Of a stretch of DNA of 47,066 nt, positions 8,366-17,006 are shown in pieces. The notes beneath the pieces were generated by a model that saw nothing but the letters and a program-made list of their open reading frames with translations, ran no database searches and had not been told where the DNA came from. This DNA is from an uncultured Oscillospiraceae bacterium (lineage in GTDB: Bacteria; Bacillota; Clostridia; Oscillospirales; Oscillospiraceae). The translations under genes were made by a program, and so were the position numbers. The DNA lies in the NCBI GenBank assembly GCA_944385675.1, contig CALWYD010000109.1, forward strand, positions 1-47,066. The letters run 5' to 3'. The first letter of the stretch is position 1, and each line of letters opens with the position of its first letter.

Positions 8366-9667
8366 ATGTATTCCTGTCAAGCGCTGCTGCGTTCTCTGTC
8401 TGCAGGAGAGCATGATAAAATTCTGGCGAAGCTGTATGCTTTGGATGGGTCGGACAGCAGCCTGGATGCTGCCCGTGCCCGTGCCCTCCGGGTGGTAGAG
8501 TCTTTCCGGGAGCGCTTCACCCCCGCTGAAGAGGTCCAGGTTGCTCTGTTTAGTGGCCCTGGCCGTACGGAAATTGGTGGAAATCACACGGATCATCAGC
8601 ATGGACGGGTGTTGTGCGGCAGTGTGGATCTGGACATGCTGGCCTGTGCGGCGCCCAATGGACTGCAGGTAATCCGTGTGGTGTCAGAAGGGTATCCCGC
8701 CCTGGCGGTGGAGCTGGATAAGCTTATTCCCCGCAAGGAGGAACGCAACACTTCTGCTGCTTTGGTACGGGGGGTAGCGGCAAAGATACAAGAGTTGGGC
8801 TACCAGTTGACCGGGTTTGACGCCTTTATCACCTCTAACGTGTTGTCCGGCTCCGGATTATCCTCCTCAGCTGCCTATGAGGTACTCATGGGCAATATTA
8901 TCAACGACTTCTGCTGTGGCGGGGAGCTGGATCCTGTGGAGCTGGCAAAAATCGGTCAGTATGCGGAAAATGTGTATTTTGGGAAGCCCAGCGGCCTGAT
9001 GGACCAGATGGGGTCCTCAGTGGGCGGGGCGGTAGCCATTGACTTTGCCGATCCGGCTGCCCCGGCGGTGGAGAAGGTGGAGTACGACTTTACCCGCTCG
9101 GGCCACGTGCTGTGTATTGTAGACACTGGGTCCTGCCACGCAGACCTGACCGATGACTATACTGATATTACCAGGGAAATGGGTGCCGTGGCCAGCTATT
9201 TTGGGCAGACTTATTTGCGTCAGGTTCCGGAGTCCAAGTTTCTGGCGGCTATTCCAACCCTGCGGGTACAGTGCGGTGACCGGGCGGTGCTGCGGGCGAT
9301 GCACTTTTTTGAGGATGACCGCCGGGCAGCGGAGGAGACGCAGGCCCTGAAGACGGGAGATTTTCAGGGTTTCTTGAAGCTGCTGCAGGCCTCCGGGCTG
9401 TCCTCCGCCCTCCATCTGCAGAACACCTGGTCCATTGCCAACCCCAGGCAGCAGGCCATTCCCATAGCGTTGGCGGTGGGAGAGCGGCTGCTGGAGGGAA
9501 GTGGGGCCATTCGAGTTCACGGAGGCGGTTTCGCCGGTACCATCCAGGCCTTTGTTCCCCAGGAGAAGCTTGACAGCTTCAAATCGGGTATGGAGGCGCT
9601 GCTGGGCAGTGGAAAATGTCATGTGCTGCATATCCGACCAGTGGGCGGTTGTGTGGTAATCAAGTAA
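8366..9667 (+). CDS. galK: Galactokinase
   Basis: The enzyme phosphorylates alpha-D-galactose to galactose-1-phosphate with ATP. The galactokinase signature GRTEIGGNHTDHQ lies at residues 66-78, the GHMP-kinase glycine/serine loop LSGSGLSSSAA near 160-170 and the third motif VHGGGFAGTIQAF near the C-terminus. The product has 433 residues. I prefer ATG 8366, with GAGGTGAG placed at good distance, over GTG 8360, which is part of that site. It is the first gene after the operator-controlled promoter and is followed by galE after 25 bases and galT, so the three form one operon. Confidence 0.95.
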   Translation: MYSCQALLRSLSAGEHDKILAKLYALDGSDSSLDAARARALRVVESFRERFTPAEEVQVALFSGPGRTEIGGNHTDHQHGRVLCGSVDLDMLACAAPNGLQVIRVVSEGYPALAVELDKLIPRKEERNTSAALVRGVAAKIQELGYQLTGFDAFITSNVLSGSGLSSSAAYEVLMGNIINDFCCGGELDPVELAKIGQYAENVYFGKPSGLMDQMGSSVGGAVAIDFADPAAPAVEKVEYDFTRSGHVLCIVDTGSCHADLTDDYTDITREMGAVASYFGQTYLRQVPESKFLAAIPTLRVQCGDRAVLRAMHFFEDDRRAAEETQALKTGDFQGFLKLLQASGLSSALHLQNTWSIANPRQQAIPIALAVGERLLEGSGAIRVHGGGFAGTIQAFVPQEKLDSFKSGMEALLGSGKCHVLHIRPVGGCVVIK

Positions 9668-9692
9668 GGCGGTAGGAAAGGAAGGAATTAAA

Positions 9693-10682
9693 ATGGCAAT
9701 TTTAGTTTTAGGCGGGGCCGGCTATATTGGTTCCCACACGGTATATGAACTCATTGAGGCGGGCAGGGATGTAGTGGTAGCAGACAACCTGCTTACTGGC
9801 TTCAAAGCGGCCGTTCATCCCAAAGCGCGCTTCTATCAGGCGGACATCCGGGATCGGGCGGCGATGGATGAGATTTTCGAGCAGGAGAGCATTGATGGCG
9901 TCATTCACTTTGCCGCCTCTTCCCAGGTAGGGGAGTCCATGTCCAACCCCCTGAAATATTACGACAATAACCTGTGCGGAACCTGCGTCCTGCTGCAGTC
10001 CATGGTGGCCCACGGAGTGGACAAGATTGTGTTCTCTTCCACCGCTGCCACCTATGGCGAGCCGGAGCGGGTGCCTATTCTGGAGACAGACAAGACGCAG
10101 CCTACCAACTGTTATGGGGAAACAAAGCTGGCCATGGAGAAGATGATGAACTGGACCGGGCGGGCTCACGGACTGCGGTATGTGGCCCTGCGGTATTTTA
10201 ACGCTTGCGGCGCCCATCCCTCTGGGGCTATTGGGGAGGCCCACAACCCGGAGACCCACCTCATTCCCCTTATCCTTCAGGTGCCCAACGGTAAGCGGGA
10301 GAAGATTTCCATCTTCGGAGATGATTACGCCACCCACGACGGAACCTGTATTCGGGACTATATCCACGTCTCTGACCTAGCTCAGGCCCATATTCTTGCC
10401 CTGGACTATCTGCTCAAAGGTGGGGAGAGCAACGTATTTAATCTGGGCAACGGGGTAGGCTTTACTGTCAAGGAAGTCATTGACGTAGCCCGGAAGGTCA
10501 CCGGCCACCCCATCCCCGCTGAAGTTTGCCCCCGCCGGGCAGGGGATCCCGCCCAGCTGGTGGCTTCCTCAGAGAAGGCCCGCACCGTCCTGGGCTGGAA
10601 CCCCAAGTATGCCGACCTGGAGACTATCGTCTCCTCTGCCTGGTCCTGGCACAAGAGCCATCCCAACGGCTTTGAGGGCTGA
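9693..10682 (+). CDS. galE: UDP-glucose 4-epimerase
   Basis: The protein interconverts UDP-galactose and UDP-glucose using bound NAD. The Rossmann glycine motif GGAGYIGSH is at residues 7-15, and the short-chain dehydrogenase catalytic pair Y141-x3-K145 is in CYGETK. ALRYFNACGAHPSG and RDYIHVSDLA are typical of GalE. The product has 329 residues, the standard length. An AGGAAAGGAAGG ribosome site precedes ATG 9693. It lies between galK and galT in the Leloir operon, so its main job is galactose use, though it can also supply UDP-galactose for surface polymers. Confidence 0.95.
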   Translation: MAILVLGGAGYIGSHTVYELIEAGRDVVVADNLLTGFKAAVHPKARFYQADIRDRAAMDEIFEQESIDGVIHFAASSQVGESMSNPLKYYDNNLCGTCVLLQSMVAHGVDKIVFSSTAATYGEPERVPILETDKTQPTNCYGETKLAMEKMMNWTGRAHGLRYVALRYFNACGAHPSGAIGEAHNPETHLIPLILQVPNGKREKISIFGDDYATHDGTCIRDYIHVSDLAQAHILALDYLLKGGESNVFNLGNGVGFTVKEVIDVARKVTGHPIPAEVCPRRAGDPAQLVASSEKARTVLGWNPKYADLETIVSSAWSWHKSHPNGFEG

Positions 10683-10715
10683 GGCGCGGTCCAATTTGAA
10701 TTGAGGTGATGTGAC

Positions 10716-12206
10716 ATGATGGACGCCGCTGTGTCCAAGCTGGCCACCTATGCCCTGCGCACGGGGCTGATAGAAGAGAGCGAGTATGTCTGGGCAATCA
10801 ATACCATTCTGGATGTACTGAAACTGGACGGTTACACCGATCCGGGCCAGGAGTGGGGGGAGATTGATCTGGCCGCAGTGCTGGAGGAGCTGCTGGATGA
10901 TGCCCACGCCCGGGGAGTACTGGCAGAAAACTCTGTAGTTTACCGGGACCTGTTTGACACAGAACTTATGGGCCGGCTCACCCCCAGGCCTGCCCAGGTT
11001 ATTGCCCGTTTCCAGGCGCTGTATGCTCAGGAGCCCAAGGCGGCCACCGACTGGTACTATAAGTTCAGCCAGGATACCAATTATATCCGCCGGGACCGCA
11101 TCGCCAAGGATATGCAGTGGAAGGCCCAAACCGAGTACGGGGAACTGGACATCACCATCAACCTGTCCAAACCGGAGAAGGATCCCAAGGCCATTGCCGC
11201 TGCCCGGAACCTGCCTGCCTCCAGCTATCCCCGCTGTCAGTTGTGCGCGGAGAACGAGGGCTACGCCGGGAGGGTGAACCATCCCGCCCGACAGAACCAC
11301 CGCATTATTCCCATCACGATTAACGCTGCCCCCTGGTTCCTCCAATACTCCCCCTATGTTTACTACAATGAGCACTGTATTTGTCTCAACAGTGTCCATA
11401 CACCCATGAAGATAGACCGGGCCTGCTTTGGAAAACTGCTGGACTTCGTAGCCCAGTTCCCCCACTATTTTGTAGGTTCTAATGCCGATCTGCCCATTGT
11501 AGGCGGCTCCATTCTGGCTCACGACCACTTCCAGGGTGGGCGGTACACCTTCGCCATGGAGAAGGCCCCTGTGGAGTACCCCGTTACCTTTCCCGGATTT
11601 GAGGACGTGAAGGCGGGCATTGTCAAGTGGCCTATGTCCGTCGTCCGACTGACCTGCCCGGAGCGGGAGCGGCTGGTAGAATTGGCTGACCGCATCCTGC
11701 TGTCCTGGCGGGGCTACACGGATGAGGCCGCAGTCATCTTTGCCGAAACCGAAGGGGTACCTCACAATACCATCACCCCCATTGCCCGGAGAAGGGGGGA
11801 GGATTTTGAGCTGGATCTGGTGCTGCGCAATAACCTTACTACACCGGAGCATCCTCTGGGGCTCTATCATCCCCACAGTGAACTCCACCATATCAAGAAG
11901 GAGAATATCGGCCTTATTGAGGTCATGGGCCTTGCGGTGCTGCCTGCCCGACTTAAGGAGGAGCTGGCCGCAGTGGCCGATGCCTTGGTAGATGGCTCGG
12001 ACCTGCGGGGCAATGAGTTGACGGAGAAGCACGCCCGGTGGGCGGAGGGCTTCCGAGATAAATACCACATCACGAAGGAAAATGCGCTGGATATTGTCCA
12101 AAAGGAGACGGGCCTGGTGTTTGCCCAGGTGCTGGAGCACGCTGGCGTCTATAAGCGAACCTCCCAGGGACAGGAGGCTTTCCTGCGCTTTTTAAAGCAG
12201 GTATAG
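10716..12206 (+). CDS. galT: UDP-glucose-hexose-1-phosphate uridylyltransferase, class II GalT
   Basis: GalT transfers UMP from UDP-glucose to galactose-1-phosphate. The 496-residue length and sequence match the Firmicutes type of GalT (class II) rather than the roughly 350-residue E. coli type. Recognisable parts are the N-terminal helical region (YALRTGLIEESEYVWAIN), CQLCAENEGYAGR, the HRIIPI stretch and the active-site-type motif GGSILAHDHFQGG. ATG 10716 follows GAGGTGA by 6 bases; the next codon is also ATG. It closes the galK-galE-galT operon; I see no strong terminator before the aromatic operon promoter at 12247. Confidence 0.93.
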   Translation: MMDAAVSKLATYALRTGLIEESEYVWAINTILDVLKLDGYTDPGQEWGEIDLAAVLEELLDDAHARGVLAENSVVYRDLFDTELMGRLTPRPAQVIARFQALYAQEPKAATDWYYKFSQDTNYIRRDRIAKDMQWKAQTEYGELDITINLSKPEKDPKAIAAARNLPASSYPRCQLCAENEGYAGRVNHPARQNHRIIPITINAAPWFLQYSPYVYYNEHCICLNSVHTPMKIDRACFGKLLDFVAQFPHYFVGSNADLPIVGGSILAHDHFQGGRYTFAMEKAPVEYPVTFPGFEDVKAGIVKWPMSVVRLTCPERERLVELADRILLSWRGYTDEAAVIFAETEGVPHNTITPIARRRGEDFELDLVLRNNLTTPEHPLGLYHPHSELHHIKKENIGLIEVMGLAVLPARLKEELAAVADALVDGSDLRGNELTEKHARWAEGFRDKYHITKENALDIVQKETGLVFAQVLEHAGVYKRTSQGQEAFLRFLKQV

Positions 12207-12246
12207 CGATGGGTACCAGGACAGGGAAAAAAGTTTAAAAAAACAG

Positions 12247-12275
12247 TTGACAGCGCCCCAAATGGGTGCTATGAT
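12247..12275 (+). promoter_or_regulatory. Promoter of the aromatic amino acid operon leader
   Basis: A consensus -35 TTGACA (12247-12252), 17-base spacer and TATGAT (12270-12275) form one of the best promoters in the window. Transcription would start near 12282, about 30 bases before the leader peptide. Confidence 0.85.
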
Positions 12276-12311
12276 GCGTCTTGGAATTTGGAAAGGCAGA
12301 GGAGTTTACCC

Positions 12312-12425
12312 ATGAAGAATCTGTTTGCAGCTTTCTTTTATGGCTACTTTTACTTTTTTAGCTTTAGTGCTGACAAGGTAAAAGTGCTTTTTGCTGCAAA
12401 TCAAGGTACGACCTCCTTTGCGTAA
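12312..12425 (+). CDS. Phe/Tyr-rich leader peptide of an attenuator
   Basis: A 37-codon ORF with its own AGAGGAG ribosome site 7 bases upstream of ATG 12312. Residues 5-18 contain ten aromatic residues out of fourteen (seven Phe, three Tyr), and the whole peptide has nine Phe and three Tyr. It lies between a consensus promoter and a strong intrinsic terminator, directly before the DAHP synthase gene of an operon that ends in phenylalanine synthesis. This is the layout of pheL-type ribosome-mediated attenuation: scarcity of charged Phe or Tyr tRNA stalls the ribosome in the run and changes the downstream fold. The peptide itself probably has no other function. No Trp codon is present, which argues against control by tryptophan. 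Confidence 0.85.
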   Translation: MKNLFAAFFYGYFYFFSFSADKVKVLFAANQGTTSFA

Positions 12426-12443
12426 GAAAAAGGGATCGGATTT

Positions 12444-12483
12444 AAGGCCTGCGGTGAAAAACACTTCACCGCAGGCCTTTTTC
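12444..12483 (+). terminator. Attenuator terminator before aroF
   Basis: A perfect 15-bp stem pairs 12444-12458 with 12465-12479 around a 6-base loop, and T12478-T12482 form the T run. It begins 18 bases after the leader peptide stop. A candidate antiterminator (12391-12402 with 12439-12443 and 12451-12457) is interrupted and rich in G-U pairs, so I regard it as weak. Confidence 0.88.
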
Positions 12484-12535
12484 ATTGCCTGTGGGGAGAG
12501 TCCGCCGGCACATACAGGAAAGGAACGAGGAAGCC

Positions 12536-13555
12536 ATGATTATCATTGTCAAACAGGATGCCAAAGAGGAGCGTATACAAGATCTGATTCACTGGATTGA
12601 ATCCCAGAACCTGCGCACCCATGTCTCGGCAGGGGATTATTCCACCATTATCGGTATTATCGGCGACACCAGCAAGCTGGACGATGATCTTATCTCGGGC
12701 CTGGACATTGTGGAGGGAGTCAAGCGGGTGTCCGAGCCCTTTAAAAGTGCCAACCGGAAGTTCCATCCCCAGGACTCCGTTATTGAGGTAGGGGAACAGA
12801 AGCTGAAGGTAGGCCATGGCAACTTTGCCATGATTGCCGGCCCCTGTTCGGTGGAGAGCGAGGAACAGATTATCTCTGTGGCTAAGAGCGTCAAGGCAGC
12901 CGGAGCCACCATGCTTCGGGGGGGAGCATTCAAGCCCCGCACCTCTCCCTATGACTTCCAGGGCCTGAAGGCCGACGGCATTGAGTTGCTGTTGGAGGCC
13001 AAGCGGGAGACCGGGCTGCCCATTGTCACCGAAATTATGAACGCCAACCACCTGCCCCTCTTTGAGGATGTGGACGTCATCCAGGTAGGGGCCCGGAATA
13101 TGCAGAATTTTGAGCTGCTCAAGGAGCTGGGTAAGCTGCAAAAACCCATTCTGATCAAGCGGGGATTGGCCAACACCATCAAGGAACTGCTCATGAGCGC
13201 CGAGTATATTATGGCCGGAGGAAACGAAAACGTCATCCTGTGTGAGCGGGGCATCCGGACGTTTGAGACGGCCACCCGCAATACCTTGGATCTGTCTGCG
13301 GTTACGGTCCTCCACGAGCTGACCCATCTGCCGGTGGTAGTGGATCCCAGCCACTCTACCGGAGTAGCCCGGTATGTAAAGCCCATGGCTATGGCGGCGG
13401 CGGCTTGCGGGGCAGACGGACTAATTATCGAGGTACACAATGATCCGCCCCACGCCCTGTGTGACGGGGCCCAGTCCCTGCGGCCGGAGCAGTTTGAGGA
13501 TGTGGCCCGGGCTGTGCGGGCCATCCGGGCCACCGCGCTGGAGGTAACGCAATGA
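12536..13555 (+). CDS. aroF: 3-deoxy-7-phosphoheptulonate (DAHP) synthase
   Basis: This is the first shikimate-pathway enzyme, condensing phosphoenolpyruvate and erythrose-4-phosphate. Residues 1-70 form a ferredoxin-like N-terminal domain (IIIVKQDAKEERIQDLI) as in the Thermotoga-type DAHP synthase, where it mediates feedback inhibition by Phe or Tyr. The catalytic barrel shows IAGPCSVES (about 100-108), LRGGAFKPRTSPY, the metal-site stretch and VDPSHSTG. ATG 12536 is preceded by GAGGA; upstream codons in frame lie in the terminator region. It is 339 residues long and overlaps aroB by 4 bases. It stands directly behind the Phe/Tyr leader, so both transcription and enzyme activity are probably tuned to aromatic amino acids. 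Confidence 0.93.
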   Translation: MIIIVKQDAKEERIQDLIHWIESQNLRTHVSAGDYSTIIGIIGDTSKLDDDLISGLDIVEGVKRVSEPFKSANRKFHPQDSVIEVGEQKLKVGHGNFAMIAGPCSVESEEQIISVAKSVKAAGATMLRGGAFKPRTSPYDFQGLKADGIELLLEAKRETGLPIVTEIMNANHLPLFEDVDVIQVGARNMQNFELLKELGKLQKPILIKRGLANTIKELLMSAEYIMAGGNENVILCERGIRTFETATRNTLDLSAVTVLHELTHLPVVVDPSHSTGVARYVKPMAMAAAACGADGLIIEVHNDPPHALCDGAQSLRPEQFEDVARAVRAIRATALEVTQ

Positions 13556-14628
13556 GAACCCTGCGCGTAAACACCTCCCGTCCCTACGATATTGAAATTG
13601 ACCGGGGACTGCTGGATCGGGCAGGGGAGAGGTGCCGGGCGGCAGTACCCCGAGTCCAGCGGCTGTTTGTGGTAACAGACAGCCATGTGGGCCCCCTGTA
13701 CGGGGAGCGGCTGGTTCGTTCTCTGGAGGATGCCGGCTTCCAGGTGGGGCTGCACACTGTTCCTGCCGGGGAGGAGAGCAAGTGCTCCCGCTGTTTGGTG
13801 GAGCTGTGGGAGGCCATGATGGCCTTCGGGCTGACCCGAACGGATGGCGTGGCCGCCCTTGGGGGCGGCGTAGTGGGCGACTTGGCGGGATTTGCCGCGG
13901 CCACTGTGCTGCGAGGAGTGGACTATATCCAGATTCCAACTACCCTGCTCTCCCAGGTGGACTCCTCAGTGGGCGGAAAGGTAGCCATTGATCTGGAAGC
14001 AGGGAAAAACCTGGCCGGGGCCTTTTGGCAGCCCAGCGCAGTACTGATTGACCCAGAGTGTTTGAATACCCTGAGTGACCGGATTTTCTCCGATGGAATG
14101 GCCGAGGTCATCAAGTACGGCTGTATTCTGAATAGGGAGTTTTTCCATCTGTTGGATAGGTGCGGCGGCCGCCAGGGAGTCATGGACCACATTGAGGAGG
14201 TCATTTATACCTGCTGCGACCTGAAGCGACAAGTAGTGCTTCAGGATGAGCGGGACACCGGAACCCGGCAGCTGCTGAACTTCGGCCATACCATTGGCCA
14301 TGCCTTTGAGCTGGCTGGCGGCTATCAGCGTTGGACTCATGGTCAGGGTGTGGCCGCTGGAATGAATTGGGCTGGGCAGCTGGGCGTCACACTGGGTGTC
14401 ACACCCGCCTGTGTAGTGGGGGACATTCAGAATATTCTGGCCAAGTACCAGCTTCCGCTGGATATTCCCTGCCCCTGGGAGGTTATGACCCAGGCGGTGG
14501 GGCTGGACAAAAAACGGGCAGGGGATTCCATTACTTTAATTTTATTGACGCAACTGGGATGCGCAGTGCGCCGCACCATGAAGAAAGAGGAGCTGCTTGC
14601 CCTGCTGAAACCTCTGTTTGGAGGATAA
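13552..14628 (+). CDS. aroB: 3-dehydroquinate synthase
   Basis: AroB converts DAHP to 3-dehydroquinate with bound NAD and a divalent metal. Visible signatures are GGGVVGDLAGFAA (NAD-binding), TTLLSQVDSSVGGKVAID, KNLAGAFWQP, the metal ligand region GMAEVIKYG and the HTIGHAFE helix. The product has 358 residues, the normal length. Its ATG overlaps the aroF stop by 4 bases, so the two are translationally coupled. Confidence 0.95.
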   Translation: MRTLRVNTSRPYDIEIDRGLLDRAGERCRAAVPRVQRLFVVTDSHVGPLYGERLVRSLEDAGFQVGLHTVPAGEESKCSRCLVELWEAMMAFGLTRTDGVAALGGGVVGDLAGFAAATVLRGVDYIQIPTTLLSQVDSSVGGKVAIDLEAGKNLAGAFWQPSAVLIDPECLNTLSDRIFSDGMAEVIKYGCILNREFFHLLDRCGGRQGVMDHIEEVIYTCCDLKRQVVLQDERDTGTRQLLNFGHTIGHAFELAGGYQRWTHGQGVAAGMNWAGQLGVTLGVTPACVVGDIQNILAKYQLPLDIPCPWEVMTQAVGLDKKRAGDSITLILLTQLGCAVRRTMKKEELLALLKPLFGG

Positions 14629-14633
14629 CCGGT

Positions 14634-15869
14634 ATGGATCTGACCATTGTCCCCGCTAAACTGCGAGGAAAACTTACTCCGCCCCCCAGTAAGAGCCAGG
14701 CACACCGTCTCATTCTGTGTGCCGCCCTGGCAGAAGGAGAGAGCCTGCTGAAAAACGTGGCCCTCTCTCAAGATGTAGAGGCGACCCTCTGCTGTGCACA
14801 GATCCTGGGGGCCAGGTGGCGCCGGGAGGAAGGCGGCCGGCTGCGGATATGGGGGACAGGGGGACAGCTATGGAGCGGGAAGGACCTGCCCCGCTTTGAT
14901 TGCGGGGAGTCGGGCTCCACCCTGCGTTTTCTGATTCCCGTTGCCCTGGCTCTGGCCGGGGGCGGGATATTTACCGGCCGTGGACGCCTGATGGAGCGGC
15001 CTCAGGAGCCCTATATCCGCCTGTTCCAGGAGAAAGGAATTTCTTGGGAGCAAGAGGGAGGCACTTTGACGGTGCGAGGACGGCTGGAGGCGGGGGAGTA
15101 CCGTCTGCCCGGCAACGTGTCCAGCCAGTTTTTCACTGGCCTTCTCTACGCCCTGCCTCTGGTGGAGGGCACGTCCCGCATTGTGCCCACCACCCCTGTG
15201 GAGAGTTGGGACTACATCGCCATGACCGTGGACGCCTTGGCAGGGGCGGGGGTCACCGTGACAGTGTCTCACAGAGCTGCAACGTGTTTTTACATGACAG
15301 GGAAGATGGATTACCAGGCAGTGGATTGCACAGTAGAGGCCGACTGGTCCCAGGCGGCGTTTTGGTACGCTGCAAATTTCCTGGGGGCAGAGGTGGCTAT
15401 TCAGGGTCTTCATCCTGATTCTGCCCAGGGGGATAAGGCAATTGCCCCCTTTTACTGGAAACTGGCCCGGCCGGGGGATGTGGAGCTGGATGTGTCCCAA
15501 TACCCTGATCTGGTACCCCCACTGGCCGCCATGGCGGCGGTGCGGCGGGGGACGGCCCGGCTCACCCACGCGGCCCGGCTGCGGATGAAGGAGAGCGACC
15601 GGCTCTCCTCTGTGACGGCCGCCCTCAACACCCTGGGGGCCCAGGTGGAGGAGCATCCGGACAGCCTGACTATTCGGGGCCTGGACAGCCTGGTCGGCGG
15701 CGGGAGGGTGGATTGCCGCAATGACCACCGGATTGCCATGATGGCTGCAGTGGCGGCGTCGGCCTGTGAAACGCCCTTCACCTTGTTGGGAGCGGAGTGT
15801 GTGGAGAAGTCCTATCCGGAGTTTTGGAAGCACTATGAGATGCTGGGAGGGAAGATTGATGTCCTCTGA
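14634..15869 (+). CDS. aroA: 3-phosphoshikimate 1-carboxyvinyltransferase (EPSP synthase)
   Basis: The enzyme joins shikimate-3-phosphate and phosphoenolpyruvate. It has the two-domain EPSP synthase layout in 411 residues: PPSKSQAHRLILCAALAEG at the N-terminus, the GESGSTLRFL loop, GNVSSQFFTGLLYALP, and the second-domain motifs RMKESDR and DHRIAMMAAVA. I start at ATG 14634, 9 bases after GGAGG and 5 bases after aroB; the open frame continues upstream inside aroB without a ribosome site. The usual QNAGT-type segment reads as ESGST here, as in many Clostridia. The end overlaps aroC by 11 bases. Confidence 0.94.
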   Translation: MDLTIVPAKLRGKLTPPPSKSQAHRLILCAALAEGESLLKNVALSQDVEATLCCAQILGARWRREEGGRLRIWGTGGQLWSGKDLPRFDCGESGSTLRFLIPVALALAGGGIFTGRGRLMERPQEPYIRLFQEKGISWEQEGGTLTVRGRLEAGEYRLPGNVSSQFFTGLLYALPLVEGTSRIVPTTPVESWDYIAMTVDALAGAGVTVTVSHRAATCFYMTGKMDYQAVDCTVEADWSQAAFWYAANFLGAEVAIQGLHPDSAQGDKAIAPFYWKLARPGDVELDVSQYPDLVPPLAAMAAVRRGTARLTHAARLRMKESDRLSSVTAALNTLGAQVEEHPDSLTIRGLDSLVGGGRVDCRNDHRIAMMAAVAASACETPFTLLGAECVEKSYPEFWKHYEMLGGKIDVL

Positions 15870-16977
15870 ACTGGGAACCCATGTACGGGTGTCCATTTTC
15901 GGCCAGTCCCACGCACCGGCCATCGGTGTGTGTGTAGATGGTCTGCCCGCCGGGGAGCGGGTGGATCTGGAAGAGTTGGCCGCCTTCTTAAGCCGTCGGG
16001 CACCGGGACGGGATGATATTTCCACTCCACGGCGGGAGGAGGACCGCCCACGGATCTTGTGCGGGCTGGTGGACGGAGTGACCTGCGGTGCGCCTTTGGC
16101 GGCTGTGATTGAGAACACGAATACGCGCTCCGGGGACTACGACGGCCTGAAAGATGTGCCCCGGCCTGGCCATGCGGATTACACCGCCCAGGTGCGTTAT
16201 GGGGGCTGGCAGGATACAGCGGGCGGCGGTCATTTTTCCGGACGGCTCACCGCGCCCTTGTGTATCGCAGGGGGGATTGCCCTGCAGATTCTGCGTCGCC
16301 GGGGTATCTTGGTGGGGGCGCACATTTGGAGCATTGCCGGGGTGGAGGATCGCCCCTTTTCTCCTCTTGGAGAGCCGAAGAAAATACTGGAGAACCTGGC
16401 TGCGGCCCCTCTGCCCGTGCTGGATTCCCAGGCGGGAGAGAAGATGCGCCGGCGGATTCTGGAGGCCCGGAGTGAGGGCGATTCAGTAGGTGGAGTAGTG
16501 GAGTGCATGGTCACAGGCCTGCCCGGGGGACTGGGCGGTCCCCTATTCGGAGGGATGGAAAGCCGGCTGGCTGCCGCGCTGTTTGGTATCCCTGCGGTGA
16601 AAGGGGTAGACTTTGGCGCCGGCTTCCGGGCTGCGGAAATGCGGGGCTCGGAACACAATGACCCATTTGGCATAGAGAACGGACGGGTGGTCACCACCAC
16701 CAACCAAGCCGGAGGGATTCTTGGGGGTATTACCACCGGGATGCCCCTGATTTTCCGGGCAGCTTTTAAACCAACCCCCTCCATTGCCAAGGAACAGGGG
16801 AGTGTCTCCCTGTCCCGCAGGGAGGAGGAGCGCTTGGTGGTGCGGGGCCGTCACGACCCCTGTGTGGTTCCCCGGGCCGTGCCGGTGGTGGAGGCCGCTG
16901 CAGCTCTGGTCGTGTTGGATGCCCTGATGGACAGTCCGGCCCGCCTACCGGATGGAGCGGATTGGTATAAAAATTGA
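15859..16977 (+). CDS. aroC: Chorismate synthase
   Basis: AroC turns EPSP into chorismate using reduced FMN. The 372-residue protein shows the FMN/substrate motifs at the N-terminus (HVRVSIFGQSHAPAIGV with the conserved GxSH), R48-type residues in RRAPGRD, RPGHADYTAQVRYGG, GSEHNDPF and the C-terminal GRHDPCVVPRAVPVVEA. Start at ATG 15859 is supported by GGGAGGGAAG just upstream and by the domain start; this ATG lies inside aroA. pheA follows after 29 bases. Confidence 0.95.
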   Translation: MSSELGTHVRVSIFGQSHAPAIGVCVDGLPAGERVDLEELAAFLSRRAPGRDDISTPRREEDRPRILCGLVDGVTCGAPLAAVIENTNTRSGDYDGLKDVPRPGHADYTAQVRYGGWQDTAGGGHFSGRLTAPLCIAGGIALQILRRRGILVGAHIWSIAGVEDRPFSPLGEPKKILENLAAAPLPVLDSQAGEKMRRRILEARSEGDSVGGVVECMVTGLPGGLGGPLFGGMESRLAAALFGIPAVKGVDFGAGFRAAEMRGSEHNDPFGIENGRVVTTTNQAGGILGGITTGMPLIFRAAFKPTPSIAKEQGSVSLSRREEERLVVRGRHDPCVVPRAVPVVEAAAALVVLDALMDSPARLPDGADWYKN

Positions 16978-17006
16978 AAGAAAACAAAATCAGGAGGCTG
17001 AGGAAT

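Noticed and set aside
10569-12140. 523-codon minus-strand frame opposite galT
   Set aside because: It mirrors galT along its length, has unnatural composition and no domain; galT motifs on the plus strand are unambiguous.
12391-12457. Clear antiterminator for the Phe/Tyr attenuator
   Set aside because: Pairing exists only with a 7-base bulge and several G-U pairs, so I do not annotate it as a feature.
14868-16118. 416-codon minus-strand frame opposite aroA/aroC
   Set aside because: Shadow of two well-supported aro genes; no start signal.
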